From contig NZ_BCRQ01000012.1 of NCBI RefSeq assembly GCF_001552675.1, positions 1 to 50,776 of the forward strand: 50,776 nt of DNA, written 5' to 3'. This document shows, one piece after another, positions 1 through 7,809 of this stretch (its first letter is position 1; every line of letters begins with the position of its first letter). Origin of the DNA: Alicyclobacillus sendaiensis NBRC 100866. GTDB taxonomy: Bacteria; Bacillota; Bacilli; Alicyclobacillales; Alicyclobacillaceae. The position numbers and the translations under genes are program-made. The notes below the pieces were generated by a model. It searched no databases and was not told the origin of the DNA. It saw only the letters and a program-made list of their open reading frames with translations.

Positions 1-149
1 CAATTTCCACACACGACCAGAGGCACGCCGGCCTGCCCATCCGAATCGCCTCCGATACAGAAGCGGGGGCTGGCCCCTTTGCGGTCCAGCCGACAGGCTG
101 GCGGTTCGGGGCCGCCCCTCGCGCGGCGCGTGTGCAGCTTTTCGCTCAA
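1..149 (-). CDS. possible 5' end of an unidentified gene, cut by the window edge
   Basis: From a TTG that overlaps the stop codon of the NADPH dehydrogenase gene (TTGA overlap), a frame stays open for 49 codons to the left edge. I do not recognise the peptide, which is rich in Arg, Pro and Gly at first and then Gly/Val. There is no good ribosome binding site for this TTG. A different start, ATG at 40 with GGAGGCG six bases upstream, would begin another frame off the edge. Two short hairpins (around 70-105) also lie here, so it may simply be a non-coding spacer. Confidence 0.25.
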   Translation of the reverse strand, partial: MSEKLHTRRARGGPEPPACRLDRKGASPRFCIGGDSDGQAGVPLVVCGN

Positions 150-1168
150 AAAGCGCGCTGGTATTGAACCGGAACCTGCGGTTTCTCTCCGAGGGCCACG
201 GCGGCGTGAATGGGCCAGTACGGATCGCGCAGGAACCCGCGTGCGATCGCGACCAAATCCGCGTCTCCATTCGCGACGATCGATTCGGCAAGTGCAGGAT
301 GATCGAGCATGCCCACGGCGATGACGGGAACCTGCAGCGCGTCTTTGATGCGTCGCGCGTAGGGCACCTGGAAGCCCGGAAAATTCCCGGGTCGGCGCGC
401 GCCGGGATGGCCCTCGCCGCCGCTCGACACGTGGATGACATCCGCTCCCGCGTCCCGGTATCGCCTGCAGATCTCGATCGCGTGATCGAGGTCGTAGCCC
501 CCGTCCGCGTATTCGACGGCCGAGACGCGCACAAAAAGCGGCATCCCGGAAGGCAGTTCAGCCTTCACCGCTTGAATGACCTCCACGCCGAACAGCGCCA
601 GGTCCTCGCCGTAGGCGTCCTTGCGCCGATTGGTGAGCGGCGAGTGGAACTGGTGGATGAGGTAGCCGTGCGCACCGTGCAGCTCAATGACGTCAAATCC
701 AGCCTTGACTGCCCTGCGCGCGGCCGCGGCAAACTTCTCTACCATCTGCTTCACTTCGTCGGTCGACAGTTCTCGCGGCGTCTTGTACTGCGGCCCGTCG
801 AAGCGGATAGGAGACGGTGCCACGGGCACAGGCGCGTCCTCCGCCTTCCTGCCGGCATGCGCAATCTGGATGCCGATCTTCGCTCCGTGCGCGTGGCATG
901 CGTCGACGATGCGCTGAAATGGCGGAATGTGATCGTCCGACCACAGGCCGAGATCGTAATCCGTGATTCGCCCGTCCGGCTCGACGTCGGTCATCTCCAC
1001 GATGATGAGCCCGGCGCCACCCACGGCTCGGCTCGTGTAGTGCGTGAAATGCCAGTCGTTTGGCTTGCCGTCCTTGGCCGTCACGGAGTACTGGCACATG
1101 GGCGCCATCACAATGCGGTTCTTGAGTTCGAGGTTCCGGATGGAATACGGCGTGAACAAATGAGCCAT
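146..1168 (-). CDS. namA: NADPH dehydrogenase, Old Yellow Enzyme family (YqjM/NamA-like)
   Basis: FMN-dependent ene-reductase, 340 residues, the usual size of the short YqjM class. The N-terminus (LFTPYSIRNLELKNRIVMAP) and the active-site stretch with Cys in MAPMCQYS, then ELHGAHGYLIHQF and the NRRKDAYGE segment, are classic for this family, as are the C-terminal phosphate-binding region and GFLRDPYWP. YqjM-type enzymes reduce activated alkenes with NADPH in the cytoplasm and are linked to electrophile or oxidative stress. It follows the histidine kinase gene by 60 nt on the same strand, so co-transcription is possible. The physiological substrate cannot be told from the sequence. Confidence 0.93.
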   Translation of the reverse strand: MAHLFTPYSIRNLELKNRIVMAPMCQYSVTAKDGKPNDWHFTHYTSRAVGGAGLIIVEMTDVEPDGRITDYDLGLWSDDHIPPFQRIVDACHAHGAKIGIQIAHAGRKAEDAPVPVAPSPIRFDGPQYKTPRELSTDEVKQMVEKFAAAARRAVKAGFDVIELHGAHGYLIHQFHSPLTNRRKDAYGEDLALFGVEVIQAVKAELPSGMPLFVRVSAVEYADGGYDLDHAIEICRRYRDAGADVIHVSSGGEGHPGARRPGNFPGFQVPYARRIKDALQVPVIAVGMLDHPALAESIVANGDADLVAIARGFLRDPYWPIHAAVALGEKPQVPVQYQRAF

Positions 1169-1228
1169 GTAGCCTGCTCCCTTCGGCAGTTCGCGGAGGC
1201 TCCGGAGAGCCCACCCGCTTTTCCTTGG

Positions 1229-2620
1229 TTAAGAACTATTCTTTTTATAGCACATGGCGAGCAGGCGGGCAAAACGGCCCTTCTTGAGGTCTCTGGGGCC
1301 GCGTTTGGGCAGGCGCACTTCGACCTCCGTCCCTGTGCCGTGCGAGCCAGGGCTGAAGATGCGGATCTGCCCGCCGTGGGCCTCGGCAATCCACTTGGCG
1401 ATGGACAGCCCGAGACCCGCGCCGCGCGTGGTGCGGGACGGATCGACCTGATAGAACCGATCAAACACGCGAGGCAAGTGTTCGGGAGGAATACCCCGGC
1501 CCGTGTCCCGAACGGCGAGGACCGCGTCTCCCCCAGACGTGTGGCTGTCGATCTCCACCGAGCCACCGGCCGGCGTGAAGGCGATGGCGTTGTCCACCAA
1601 GATGCTGAAAAGCTCCAAGATCCGGTCCGGATCGGCGACGGCCTGCGCTTCGTTCGCGAGGACGCGAAGCTCGACCCCCTTTTCCTCGGCGAAGGGCGCG
1701 AACCTGCGCGCGGACTCCCGTGCGAGCGCGGCGAGATCGACCGGCTTCAGCCGCAGCACCGCCTCGCCTTCGTCGGCCTTGGCGAGCGCGAGCAGGTCAT
1801 TCACCAATCTCTGCAGGCGGGCCGTCTCCCGATCCAGCGAGGCGACCACCTCGCTCATATCCAAGATGGTCTCCCCCGGATGGCGAAACATGCGGTCGAT
1901 CTGCAGCCGCATGACGGCGAGCGGCGTCCGAAGTTCGTGGGACGCATTGGCGACGAACCGCCGCTCATCTTCGAAGCTTCGCCGAATCGGGCGAAGCGCG
2001 CGCGAAGCCAGCACAAAGCCAGCGCCAGCGGACGCCACGGCGAACAATCCGGCGGAAACGCTGAGGATGGTCAAGAGCTCGCGCAAGAAGGCGACATCCT
2101 GGGCCCGATTGTAGAGCAGGAGGACCTCGTCGACGTTCGCGTCCCCCACTCGAACTGGCCGAGGCAGCGCCACGCTCATCCCCAGATACGGCACACCCGC
2201 AACGTTGACCTCGCGGGGGTAAGCGCCGAGTCCCTCCTTGGCCAGCGCGGAAGCTTCAGCCGCCGTGAAGCTACCGATTGGCGTCTGGGATACGACCCGC
2301 GTCCCCGCGAGCAACAGGTAGACGAGGTGTTGTTCGCGGGTCTCGTCCACCTCCGCGAGCAATCGATCGCCGTCGGGACCTGGATCAGGCGCATGGCCTC
2401 GGTGAAGGAGGGGAGCCTCGCCCCCGCCGTGATCGCCCGGCAGGATCTGTTCGTCGCGGCACGCGCGCAGGTTGGCCGCGGCGTTGTTCATCGTGGCGAT
2501 CTCGTCCGCGCGCACGCGATGATCGGTAAATGCATAGACCACGACACTAAACAGAAGGAGGATGCTGGCGAAGACGGCGGTGTACAGAAGCACGAGGCGC
2601 AAGGCAGTCTTTCGAAACAC
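1229..2620 (-). CDS. two-component sensor histidine kinase
   Basis: Membrane histidine kinase of 463 residues. One transmembrane segment near residues 7-31, an extracytoplasmic sensor region of roughly 145 residues, a second membrane segment near 179-209, then a HisKA domain with the phosphoacceptor His228 in ASHELRTPL and an HATPase_c domain with N box (VDNAIAFTP), G1 (DTGRGIP) and G2 (GAGLGLSIAKWI). It starts one base after the stop of the response regulator gene, so the two are translationally linked and almost surely cognate. The signal is unknown; the sensor region has His- and Asp-rich stretches (residues 61-80) but no domain I can name. Confidence 0.93.
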   Translation of the reverse strand: MFRKTALRLVLLYTAVFASILLLFSVVVYAFTDHRVRADEIATMNNAAANLRACRDEQILPGDHGGGEAPLLHRGHAPDPGPDGDRLLAEVDETREQHLVYLLLAGTRVVSQTPIGSFTAAEASALAKEGLGAYPREVNVAGVPYLGMSVALPRPVRVGDANVDEVLLLYNRAQDVAFLRELLTILSVSAGLFAVASAGAGFVLASRALRPIRRSFEDERRFVANASHELRTPLAVMRLQIDRMFRHPGETILDMSEVVASLDRETARLQRLVNDLLALAKADEGEAVLRLKPVDLAALARESARRFAPFAEEKGVELRVLANEAQAVADPDRILELFSILVDNAIAFTPAGGSVEIDSHTSGGDAVLAVRDTGRGIPPEHLPRVFDRFYQVDPSRTTRGAGLGLSIAKWIAEAHGGQIRIFSPGSHGTGTEVEVRLPKRGPRDLKKGRFARLLAMCYKKNSS

Positions 2621-3295
2621 TCAAGGGTCACTCCACATGTACCCGACGTTGCGGATGGTGCGAATCGCCGCATCGTAGCCGAACGGCTGAAGTTTCTTGC
2701 GCAGGTAGTGGACGTACAGATCCACGGTCGTATCCATGACGTCCGAATCGATACCCCACACGCGGTTGAAAATGCGCTCGCGCGTGAGAATCTGCCCGCG
2801 ATGGCTGAGCAGGTATTCGAGCAGATCGAACTCCTTGTCGCTGAGCTTGACGGGCTCGTCCCCATACGTAACGCGGCGCGCGAGCGGGTCCAGGACCAGG
2901 GGGCCCGAGCGAAGCGTCATGTCCGTCCCCAGTTCGCGGTTGCGGCGCAACAGGGCGCGGAGCCTCGCCAGAAACTCCTCCGTGGCAAACGGCTTCGGCA
3001 GGTAGTCGTCGCCACCGGCGTTGAGTCCCTGTACGCGGTGATCGACATCGCCGAGCGCCGTGAGAAACAACACGGGGACGTGCAGGCGCTTGTCCCGCAG
3101 GGATCGGACGAGATCGTAGCCGGACAATCCCGGCAACATGACGTCGACGACGAGGGCGTCGTACACGCCGGTCTCAGCGAGGTACAACCCCTCCTCGCCG
3201 TCGTACGCCACATCGACTTGAAACGACTCCTCGCGCAGAAGTTCTGCGAGTGCCTGGCTCAAACCGCGGTCGTCTTCGACGAGAAGAATGCGCAT
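2621..3295 (-). CDS. OmpR/PhoB-family response regulator
   Basis: Receiver domain with acidic pocket VEDD, phosphoacceptor Asp51 in VVDVMLPG, Thr79 and Lys101, followed by a winged-helix DNA-binding domain ending DTTVDLYVHYLRKKL. 224 residues from the ATG at 3295, chosen because GGAGG lies six bases upstream and MRILLVEDD is the normal start of the family; the longer open frame upstream is not family-like. Adjacent to its kinase. The spacer before it (3296-3445) is shared with the divergent DUF2231-type gene and holds an inverted repeat TTGGAA/TTCCAA at 3366-3385, which could be an operator. Confidence 0.95.
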   Translation of the reverse strand: MRILLVEDDRGLSQALAELLREESFQVDVAYDGEEGLYLAETGVYDALVVDVMLPGLSGYDLVRSLRDKRLHVPVLFLTALGDVDHRVQGLNAGGDDYLPKPFATEEFLARLRALLRRNRELGTDMTLRSGPLVLDPLARRVTYGDEPVKLSDKEFDLLEYLLSHRGQILTRERIFNRVWGIDSDVMDTTVDLYVHYLRKKLQPFGYDAAIRTIRNVGYMWSDP

Positions 3296-3445
3296 ACGTT
3301 CCTCCAACCCATACCGCAGACCCAAACGTCCCTCATGACGATACGCGGCGTAGCTTGAAATCCGCTTGGAATCGCGCCGTTCCAATCCCATTTTGAAGTG
3401 GGTCCGGCATGATGATGAGCTGGACATGAAACGGAGGGGCGTAGG

Positions 3446-3892
3446 TTGACTGGGCTTGAACATCTGCTTCCGAGCACCATCCATCCCATGGTGGTGCACT
3501 TCACCATCGCTATCGCGTATCTCGCCGGAGCCGCGGGGCTCGTGGGCGTCTTCCGCCAGACGCCGTTTTGGTCTCGCGCGTTTTTGTATCTCCTGCTGCT
3601 CGGCATTGTCGCCACCGCGTCGGCGGCGATCGCCGGCGTCGTGAGCGAATCGTACCTGGCGAGGATTCCCGAACCGGTCGCTCCCTTGCTGCACACGCAC
3701 AAGGAGGACGGGTTGTGGACAGGGATCTTCCAGGTGGTGGCCGTGGCGCTTCAGTTCGCGTTCGGAACGAGGCGCGCCCGCGTGTCATGGCTCGCCGCGG
3801 GCGCCGCCCTGGTTGCGTGCGTCTTCGTCACGTTGGCGGGCCACCTCGGTGGCACCATGGTGTACCACTACGGGCTCGGGGTCAAGGCCTGA
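3446..3892 (+). CDS. DUF2231-like four-helix membrane protein
   Basis: A 148-residue integral membrane protein starting with TTG, preceded by GGAGGGG with good spacing. The opening LPSTIHPMVVHFTIAIAY is the hallmark of the DUF2231 family (His-Pro and His-Phe in the first helix), and about four hydrophobic segments follow, ending in a conserved-looking GHLGGTMVYHYGLGV. Family members occur near haem and redox proteins, but the function is not established. It is divergent from the two-component genes, which may sense or regulate it; that is inference from position only. Confidence 0.72.
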   Translation: MTGLEHLLPSTIHPMVVHFTIAIAYLAGAAGLVGVFRQTPFWSRAFLYLLLLGIVATASAAIAGVVSESYLARIPEPVAPLLHTHKEDGLWTGIFQVVAVALQFAFGTRRARVSWLAAGAALVACVFVTLAGHLGGTMVYHYGLGVKA

Positions 3893-3943
3893 ACCTTTGC
3901 CCCGGCCCGTCTTGGTTCTCGGCACGGCCTAAACTGAGACGCA

Positions 3944-5416
3944 TCAGGTCTCGAATCCACTCGCCGCTTGGACTTGCGCAGGTGCGTTTCCTTGGCCCAT
4001 GCGGCGCGCCTCCCACGAGCGAGTGACGGCGGACACCACGAGCGTCACGACGAAGTTCGCGATGAGAGCCAGGAATCCGCTGTTGAGTCCGGCCACGATG
4101 GTGTGGTCGGTGAGCGCAAAATAGGCCACCAGCAGCACGCCTGCCAAAATCCCGCAGACGGCGCCCGGCAAGGTGACCCACGAGCGCCGCCATACGCACA
4201 AGACGACGGTCGGAAAGAACTGGGTCACAAAGTTATAGCCCATCAGAAGAAGCGCCACGATAGCTGCGTTTGAGTGGATGGAGAACAAGAACGTGACCGC
4301 AGCGACGACCCAAACCACGACTCGGGCCACCACCTGAATTTCCGAATGCGTCGCGCTGGGCCGGAAGGGTCGGTAAAGGTTCTCGGCGACGAGGGTCCCC
4401 GCGGTCATCAGCATGAGGGATCCCGGGACCATAGCCGTCAGAACTCCGGCACCACCGATCACGCCCACCGCCCACGTTGGAAACACGTGCTGCACAGCGG
4501 CCAGAAGGGCCAAGTTGCTATTCTTCAGACCGGGCACAATCAGAATCGCGGCGAACCCGGCAAAGAACACGAACAGGAGGATCAACTGATAAAGCGGAAG
4601 AAACGTGGCATTGCGCCGAAACACCCGCTCATGCTTGGCCGTGTACACCGCCCCAAAGGCGTGAGGCCACATGTAGAAGCCAAGCCCAGTGAGTGCCACC
4701 GTCGAGATGAACCACGGCACGCCCATCCCTTTGGCGCCCAATTGCAAAAATCCCGGGCGCAGGTGTGCGATGCTCGTGAACATCGCGTGTAAACCGCCCA
4801 CTCGGGCAGGCAAGATGACGCCCACGGCCACGACGACTGCGAGAATGGCCAGATCCTTCAACACGGCTGTCCACGCCGTCCCGTGGACGCCGCTCAACGT
4901 CACGTACGTGGCGAGCACCAGCATCGCGATGGCAATGGCCCAGGTTTCTGGCAGGCGGCCGTAGGATGCCATCTGCACAATGAGTCCAAGCCCGGTCATC
5001 TGCGACTGCAGATAAGGCACAAGGGCAATCACGCCGACTAGAGCGACCAACGCGCCGAGAACGCGGCTGCCGAACTGCGCCGTGAAGAAGTCGGGCTGGG
5101 AGAGGAGTTGTCGTTCCTTCGCATAGCGCCAGATGGGCGGCAGCAGAAAATACGAGAGGACATAGGCCACGGCCCCATACGCCAAAATGTACGTAGCTGG
5201 CCCACCCGTGCCATAGGCCCACCCACTTCCGCCGAGGAAGGTGAACGTCGTGTAAATCTCTCCCGCCAACAGCAGGAAGACAAACAAAGCCCCAAATCCT
5301 CGCCCGGCAACGGCCCACTGCTCGAGATCCATGCGTTTCTTGGCCCGGGACAACAGCGCGAGGACAAACGCGATTGCGATGGTGACGGCGATGATGACGA
5401 GAGGTGCGCTCGTCAT
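3944..5416 (-). CDS. sodium:solute symporter family (SSS) permease
   Basis: 490 residues with about 13 hydrophobic segments. The N-terminal pattern with DLEQWAVAGRGFGALFVFLLLAGEIYTTFTF, the GGSGWAYGTGGPA stretch and LSGVHGTAWTAVLKD fit the SSS (solute/sodium symporter) family, close in character to the monocarboxylate permease and YhjB-type branch. It lies 3 nt downstream of a small DUF3311 protein, a pairing found repeatedly for this branch (YhjC-YhjB in Bacillus). The substrate is probably a small organic acid or similar metabolite, but cannot be fixed from sequence. Confidence 0.88.
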   Translation of the reverse strand: MTSAPLVIIAVTIAIAFVLALLSRAKKRMDLEQWAVAGRGFGALFVFLLLAGEIYTTFTFLGGSGWAYGTGGPATYILAYGAVAYVLSYFLLPPIWRYAKERQLLSQPDFFTAQFGSRVLGALVALVGVIALVPYLQSQMTGLGLIVQMASYGRLPETWAIAIAMLVLATYVTLSGVHGTAWTAVLKDLAILAVVVAVGVILPARVGGLHAMFTSIAHLRPGFLQLGAKGMGVPWFISTVALTGLGFYMWPHAFGAVYTAKHERVFRRNATFLPLYQLILLFVFFAGFAAILIVPGLKNSNLALLAAVQHVFPTWAVGVIGGAGVLTAMVPGSLMLMTAGTLVAENLYRPFRPSATHSEIQVVARVVVWVVAAVTFLFSIHSNAAIVALLLMGYNFVTQFFPTVVLCVWRRSWVTLPGAVCGILAGVLLVAYFALTDHTIVAGLNSGFLALIANFVVTLVVSAVTRSWEARRMGQGNAPAQVQAASGFET

Positions 5417-5419
5417 GGC

Positions 5420-5611
5420 TTACTCCCCCTTCCGGTTCGCCGGATCGAGCGCGTACACGATGGCCATCACAAGCGAGGAGAGAATGATACATGCCACTAT
5501 GTAGAAAAACAAAAACGGCATGCCGAGAACGATGGGATACGTGCGATTTGCGAAGACCACGCCGACGAAGATACAGAGAATCGGAATCCAGGCGAGCGCG
5601 CGAATGGACAT
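5420..5611 (-). CDS. DUF3311-type small membrane subunit of the symporter
   Basis: 63 residues with two membrane helices (residues 5-22 and 27-50), of the DUF3311 kind that accompanies SSS permeases; the stop is 3 nt before the permease start. I chose the ATG at 5611 because GGGAGGA precedes it and the family begins directly with the first helix. An in-frame ATG at 5686 also has a GGGAGGA motif in front and would add 25 basic residues. Probably an accessory or stability subunit of the permease. Confidence 0.72.
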   Translation of the reverse strand: MSIRALAWIPILCIFVGVVFANRTYPIVLGMPFLFFYIVACIILSSLVMAIVYALDPANRKGE

Positions 5612-5722
5612 GGTGTGTTTCCTCCCATTGCACATTTTCGGAATCGCGCGACAAAGACGACTATGGGAAGATGGTATTCGGTACATCGCGGCAAATTCCT
5701 CCCAACGGAAAACGGCCCGCGC

Positions 5723-6583
5723 TCATCCGAACGCAGGCCGCAGCAGCGCATAGAGGTGCTCTCGATGGCCAGGAGGCCTCGGCGCACCGCGCAGCATGAT
5801 GACCGAGGACATCTGCTCCTCAAATCCGAGCTTCCGCAACCGATGCAGGAAGGAGGCTCGTTCGGATGGCACATCGATCACGACCGGCCCCTCCGCATCT
5901 TCCGCCAACAGGTGCAGCAGATTGAGCGCCATGATGTCGTTTTGCGCCACGATGGGCCCCAACCTCATGGCGCGCTCCGACGCGAGCGCTACGCCCATGC
6001 CTTGAGCTTCGCCAGCGTCATCTCGCACCGCGATGGCCTTGTCCGCCAAGCGCACTACGCGCTGGAGAAGTTCCGAGCGATCCGCCCCGAAAGCGCGCTG
6101 GTCCAGGCGGCTGAAGTCGCTCTGCCACGCGGCGTCTCGACTTTCCACGCCGAGCGGCTCTTGGGGCAAGTGAGGCACGAGCACCCGCTCTGCCCCAAGT
6201 CGCACCACCTCGCCCACCGAGCGGAAGCCGAACCGAGCGTAGAGCGGCGCAAGTTCCCTGCGGGCCACGAGCCCCACCGGGATGGGCCCCGCCTGGCGCT
6301 CAAGCTGGCGAAGGACGTGATCGATCAGTTTGCTGCCAATGCCCTTGCGCTGCAACTCCGGCAAGACGGCCATGTTCCCAAGCCACGCGAGGCTCTGACC
6401 GTACCGATAGACGCTGGCGACGCCCGCGAGTTGGCCATCCACGTACGCGCCCCACGCCTCGCCGGCCGCGAACAAGAGGTCGACCTCCACCGCCACAAAC
6501 CGCCATCCCACTGATTCCACCACGTGCTGCCACGCGGCGCGCTCCGCCTCACCGAGGCGAGAAACCACCCATTCCGTTTCCAT
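5723..6583 (-). CDS. GNAT-family N-acetyltransferase, two-domain type
   Basis: 286 residues from the ATG at 6583, which has AGGAGG upstream. Residues about 1-140 form a GNAT acetyl-CoA-binding fold, with the pyrophosphate-binding motif ELQRKGIGSKLIDHVL and the downstream GLVARRELAPLYARFGF strand-helix. The C-terminal half (VRLADKAIAVRDDAGEAQG ... ALNLLHLLAEDAEGPVVIDVP) looks like a second, degenerate GNAT-like domain as in the Acetyltransf_18 group. The acceptor substrate is unknown. It is downstream of the RNase P RNA terminator and separately transcribed from the symporter genes. Confidence 0.82.
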   Translation of the reverse strand: METEWVVSRLGEAERAAWQHVVESVGWRFVAVEVDLLFAAGEAWGAYVDGQLAGVASVYRYGQSLAWLGNMAVLPELQRKGIGSKLIDHVLRQLERQAGPIPVGLVARRELAPLYARFGFRSVGEVVRLGAERVLVPHLPQEPLGVESRDAAWQSDFSRLDQRAFGADRSELLQRVVRLADKAIAVRDDAGEAQGMGVALASERAMRLGPIVAQNDIMALNLLHLLAEDAEGPVVIDVPSERASFLHRLRKLGFEEQMSSVIMLRGAPRPPGHREHLYALLRPAFG

Positions 6584-6628
6584 GCATGCCTCCTGTGCGC
6601 CTGTCGGGCGCCCTATCCAAGCGTCATA

Positions 6629-6656
6629 CGAAAACATCACCCAACCTGGGTGATGT
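6629..6656 (-). terminator. rho-independent terminator of rnpB
   Basis: A perfect 10-bp hairpin (arms 6634-6643 and 6647-6656, loop of 3) is followed on the minus strand by TTTT. It starts 26 nt after the mature 3' end of RNase P RNA. No U-run follows on the plus strand, so it serves the minus strand. Confidence 0.85.
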
Positions 6657-6682
6657 CGGCTCCTCGACGATATGTACGCGAA

Positions 6683-7076
6683 GAAGCAAGCCTGTAAGCC
6701 GAGTTCTGTCCTCCTGTGCTGCAAGCGGCATGACGCCTCGCACGTCTGGAGTGGCAATCATCTATCTAGGCCGACTGTTGCCAGCCGGCTCCAGCGACCA
6801 ACCCGGGCGCGCGGCGGGCCACCGCATCTGCGCCCCTACTTGGTCTTGCTCCGGGTGGGGTTTACCTAGCCAGCCCGTCTCCGGACTGCTGGTGCGCTCT
6901 TACCGCACCGTTGCACCCTTGCCTGTGCTCGAACGAGCCATCGGCGGTCTGCATTTCTGTGGCACTTTCCCTGAGATCGCTCTCGCCGGACGTTATCCGG
7001 CACCCTGCCCTGTGGAGCTCGGACTTTCCTCCCGTGCAGCCTCGCGGCTCGCACCGGCGATTGCCCGGCTTACTTC
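6683..7076 (-). ncRNA. rnpB: RNase P RNA, bacterial class A
   Basis: Catalytic RNA subunit of RNase P, which removes tRNA 5' leaders. Conserved blocks are easily read on the minus strand: GAGGAAAGTCCGAGCTCC (P4 5' half), the 3' P4 partner ACAGAACTCGGCTTACAG, GGTGCGGTAAGAGCGCACC, ACCCGGAGCAAGACCAAGTA and GGCCTAGATAGATGATTGCC. The first and last ten bases pair to form P1 (GAAGTAAGCC with GGCTTGCTTC), fixing both ends at 394 nt. These elements match the ancestral class A (Escherichia-like) architecture and not the class B form of Bacillus subtilis. Confidence 0.96.
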
Positions 7077-7093
7077 TTCGCATCAGCATGGAG

Positions 7094-7122
7094 AGTATAC
7101 TCGGAATTGGCCCGCGGTGCAA
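7094..7122 (-). promoter_or_regulatory. sigma-A promoter of rnpB
   Basis: On the minus strand TTGCAC (-35, 7117-7122), a 17-bp spacer and TATACT (-10, 7094-7099). Transcription would begin near 7087, about ten bases before the mature 5' end of RNase P RNA. Confidence 0.78.
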
Positions 7123-7300
7123 TGGAGGATTTCGGTGCGTCCGTGTCAAGTTGTCGTAGGGAACCTCATTGCGCCATGTGGTCGCGCAAGGTCGTGCGAA
7201 CCCGAAGGACACACTTGCCACCGTGTCGACTTATGGATTCATGGAGACCCCACCGATGTGCGTGCATCTATGAGACCCTAACCCATCCCACCAATGCTCC

Positions 7301-7700
7301 TTATTCTGAAGGTGAAGTTCTCCACTTCGAACACAGCGTCCCTATCGCTGAGCCGACCATGGCGCCGACGATGATCCCCAAACTCTTGAGCTCCAGATAT
7401 TGAAAAAGAATGGCCAAAGCAGCGCCGCATGCGGCAGCAAGCAGGGATGTCCATTTTCTGTAATTCAGAAACAAGAGCGCGATGACAGCGCAGGAAGCGA
7501 AAACTGCAGGATACCAGAAACCGAATTAGGAATTGCACGGCCAGTCAAGCAACCAACTGTGGTTCCCGAAATCCACGCGATATAGCAGGATAAGATCAGG
7601 GCAAATTGATAGGATGGGTTCGGACGACATCGAGCGCACGACAACTCACAGCAAATACGCTGTCGATCTGGACCGCACGCATGCGCCCATTGACCGCCCT
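7301..7700 (-). pseudogene. frameshifted C-terminal remnant of an AzlC/YgaZ-type branched-chain amino-acid exporter
   Basis: No intact gene lies between 7123 and 7729, but on the minus strand consecutive frames carry pieces in family order: IDSVFAVSCRAL (compare LTDEVFA of AzlC), then in a second frame SCYIAWISGTTVGCLTG, then in a third frame FGFWYPAVF and two hydrophobic segments ending at a TAA at 7301-7303. Intact AzlC proteins have these parts in this order in one frame. The N-terminal half and the usual AzlD partner are missing. Read as a decayed gene; the boundary near 7700 is approximate. The rest of this spacer holds only promoter-like sequence. Confidence 0.62.
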
Positions 7701-7706
7701 GCTTCT

Positions 7707-7735
7707 GTGCACGGCGGCCCCTTCTTTGCTATGGT
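7707..7735 (+). promoter_or_regulatory. possible promoter of the arginase-family gene
   Basis: TATGGT at 7730-7735 with TGC just before it resembles an extended -10 element; the -35 hexamer at 17-bp spacing (GTGCAC, 7707-7712) is weak. It is the best candidate ahead of the gene starting at 7810. Confidence 0.35.
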
Positions 7736-7809
7736 AAAGAGGAGTCCAGCTCTGCGCTCCGGATGAGACACCGTTTCAAGATCAAGGCGCTTGAAAGGAG
7801 TGGATCATC

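Noticed and set aside
164-3358. 1064-codon open frame on the plus strand across the dehydrogenase, kinase and regulator genes
   Set aside because: It is the antisense of three well-supported genes; GC-rich codon use leaves the opposite strand free of stops. The translation has no domains and is Arg/His-rich.
2621-3700. Response regulator extended to 359 residues
   Set aside because: The added 135 residues are antisense to the DUF2231-type gene; the ATG at 3295 has a strong ribosome binding site and the family-standard start.
3892-3943. Hairpin GGGGTCAAGG/CCTTTGCCCC between convergent genes as a terminator
   Set aside because: The stem has mismatches and no U-run follows on either strand.
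6672-7281. Several short plus- and minus-strand frames over the RNase P RNA
   Set aside because: The region is a structured RNA with conserved class A blocks; frames here are chance.
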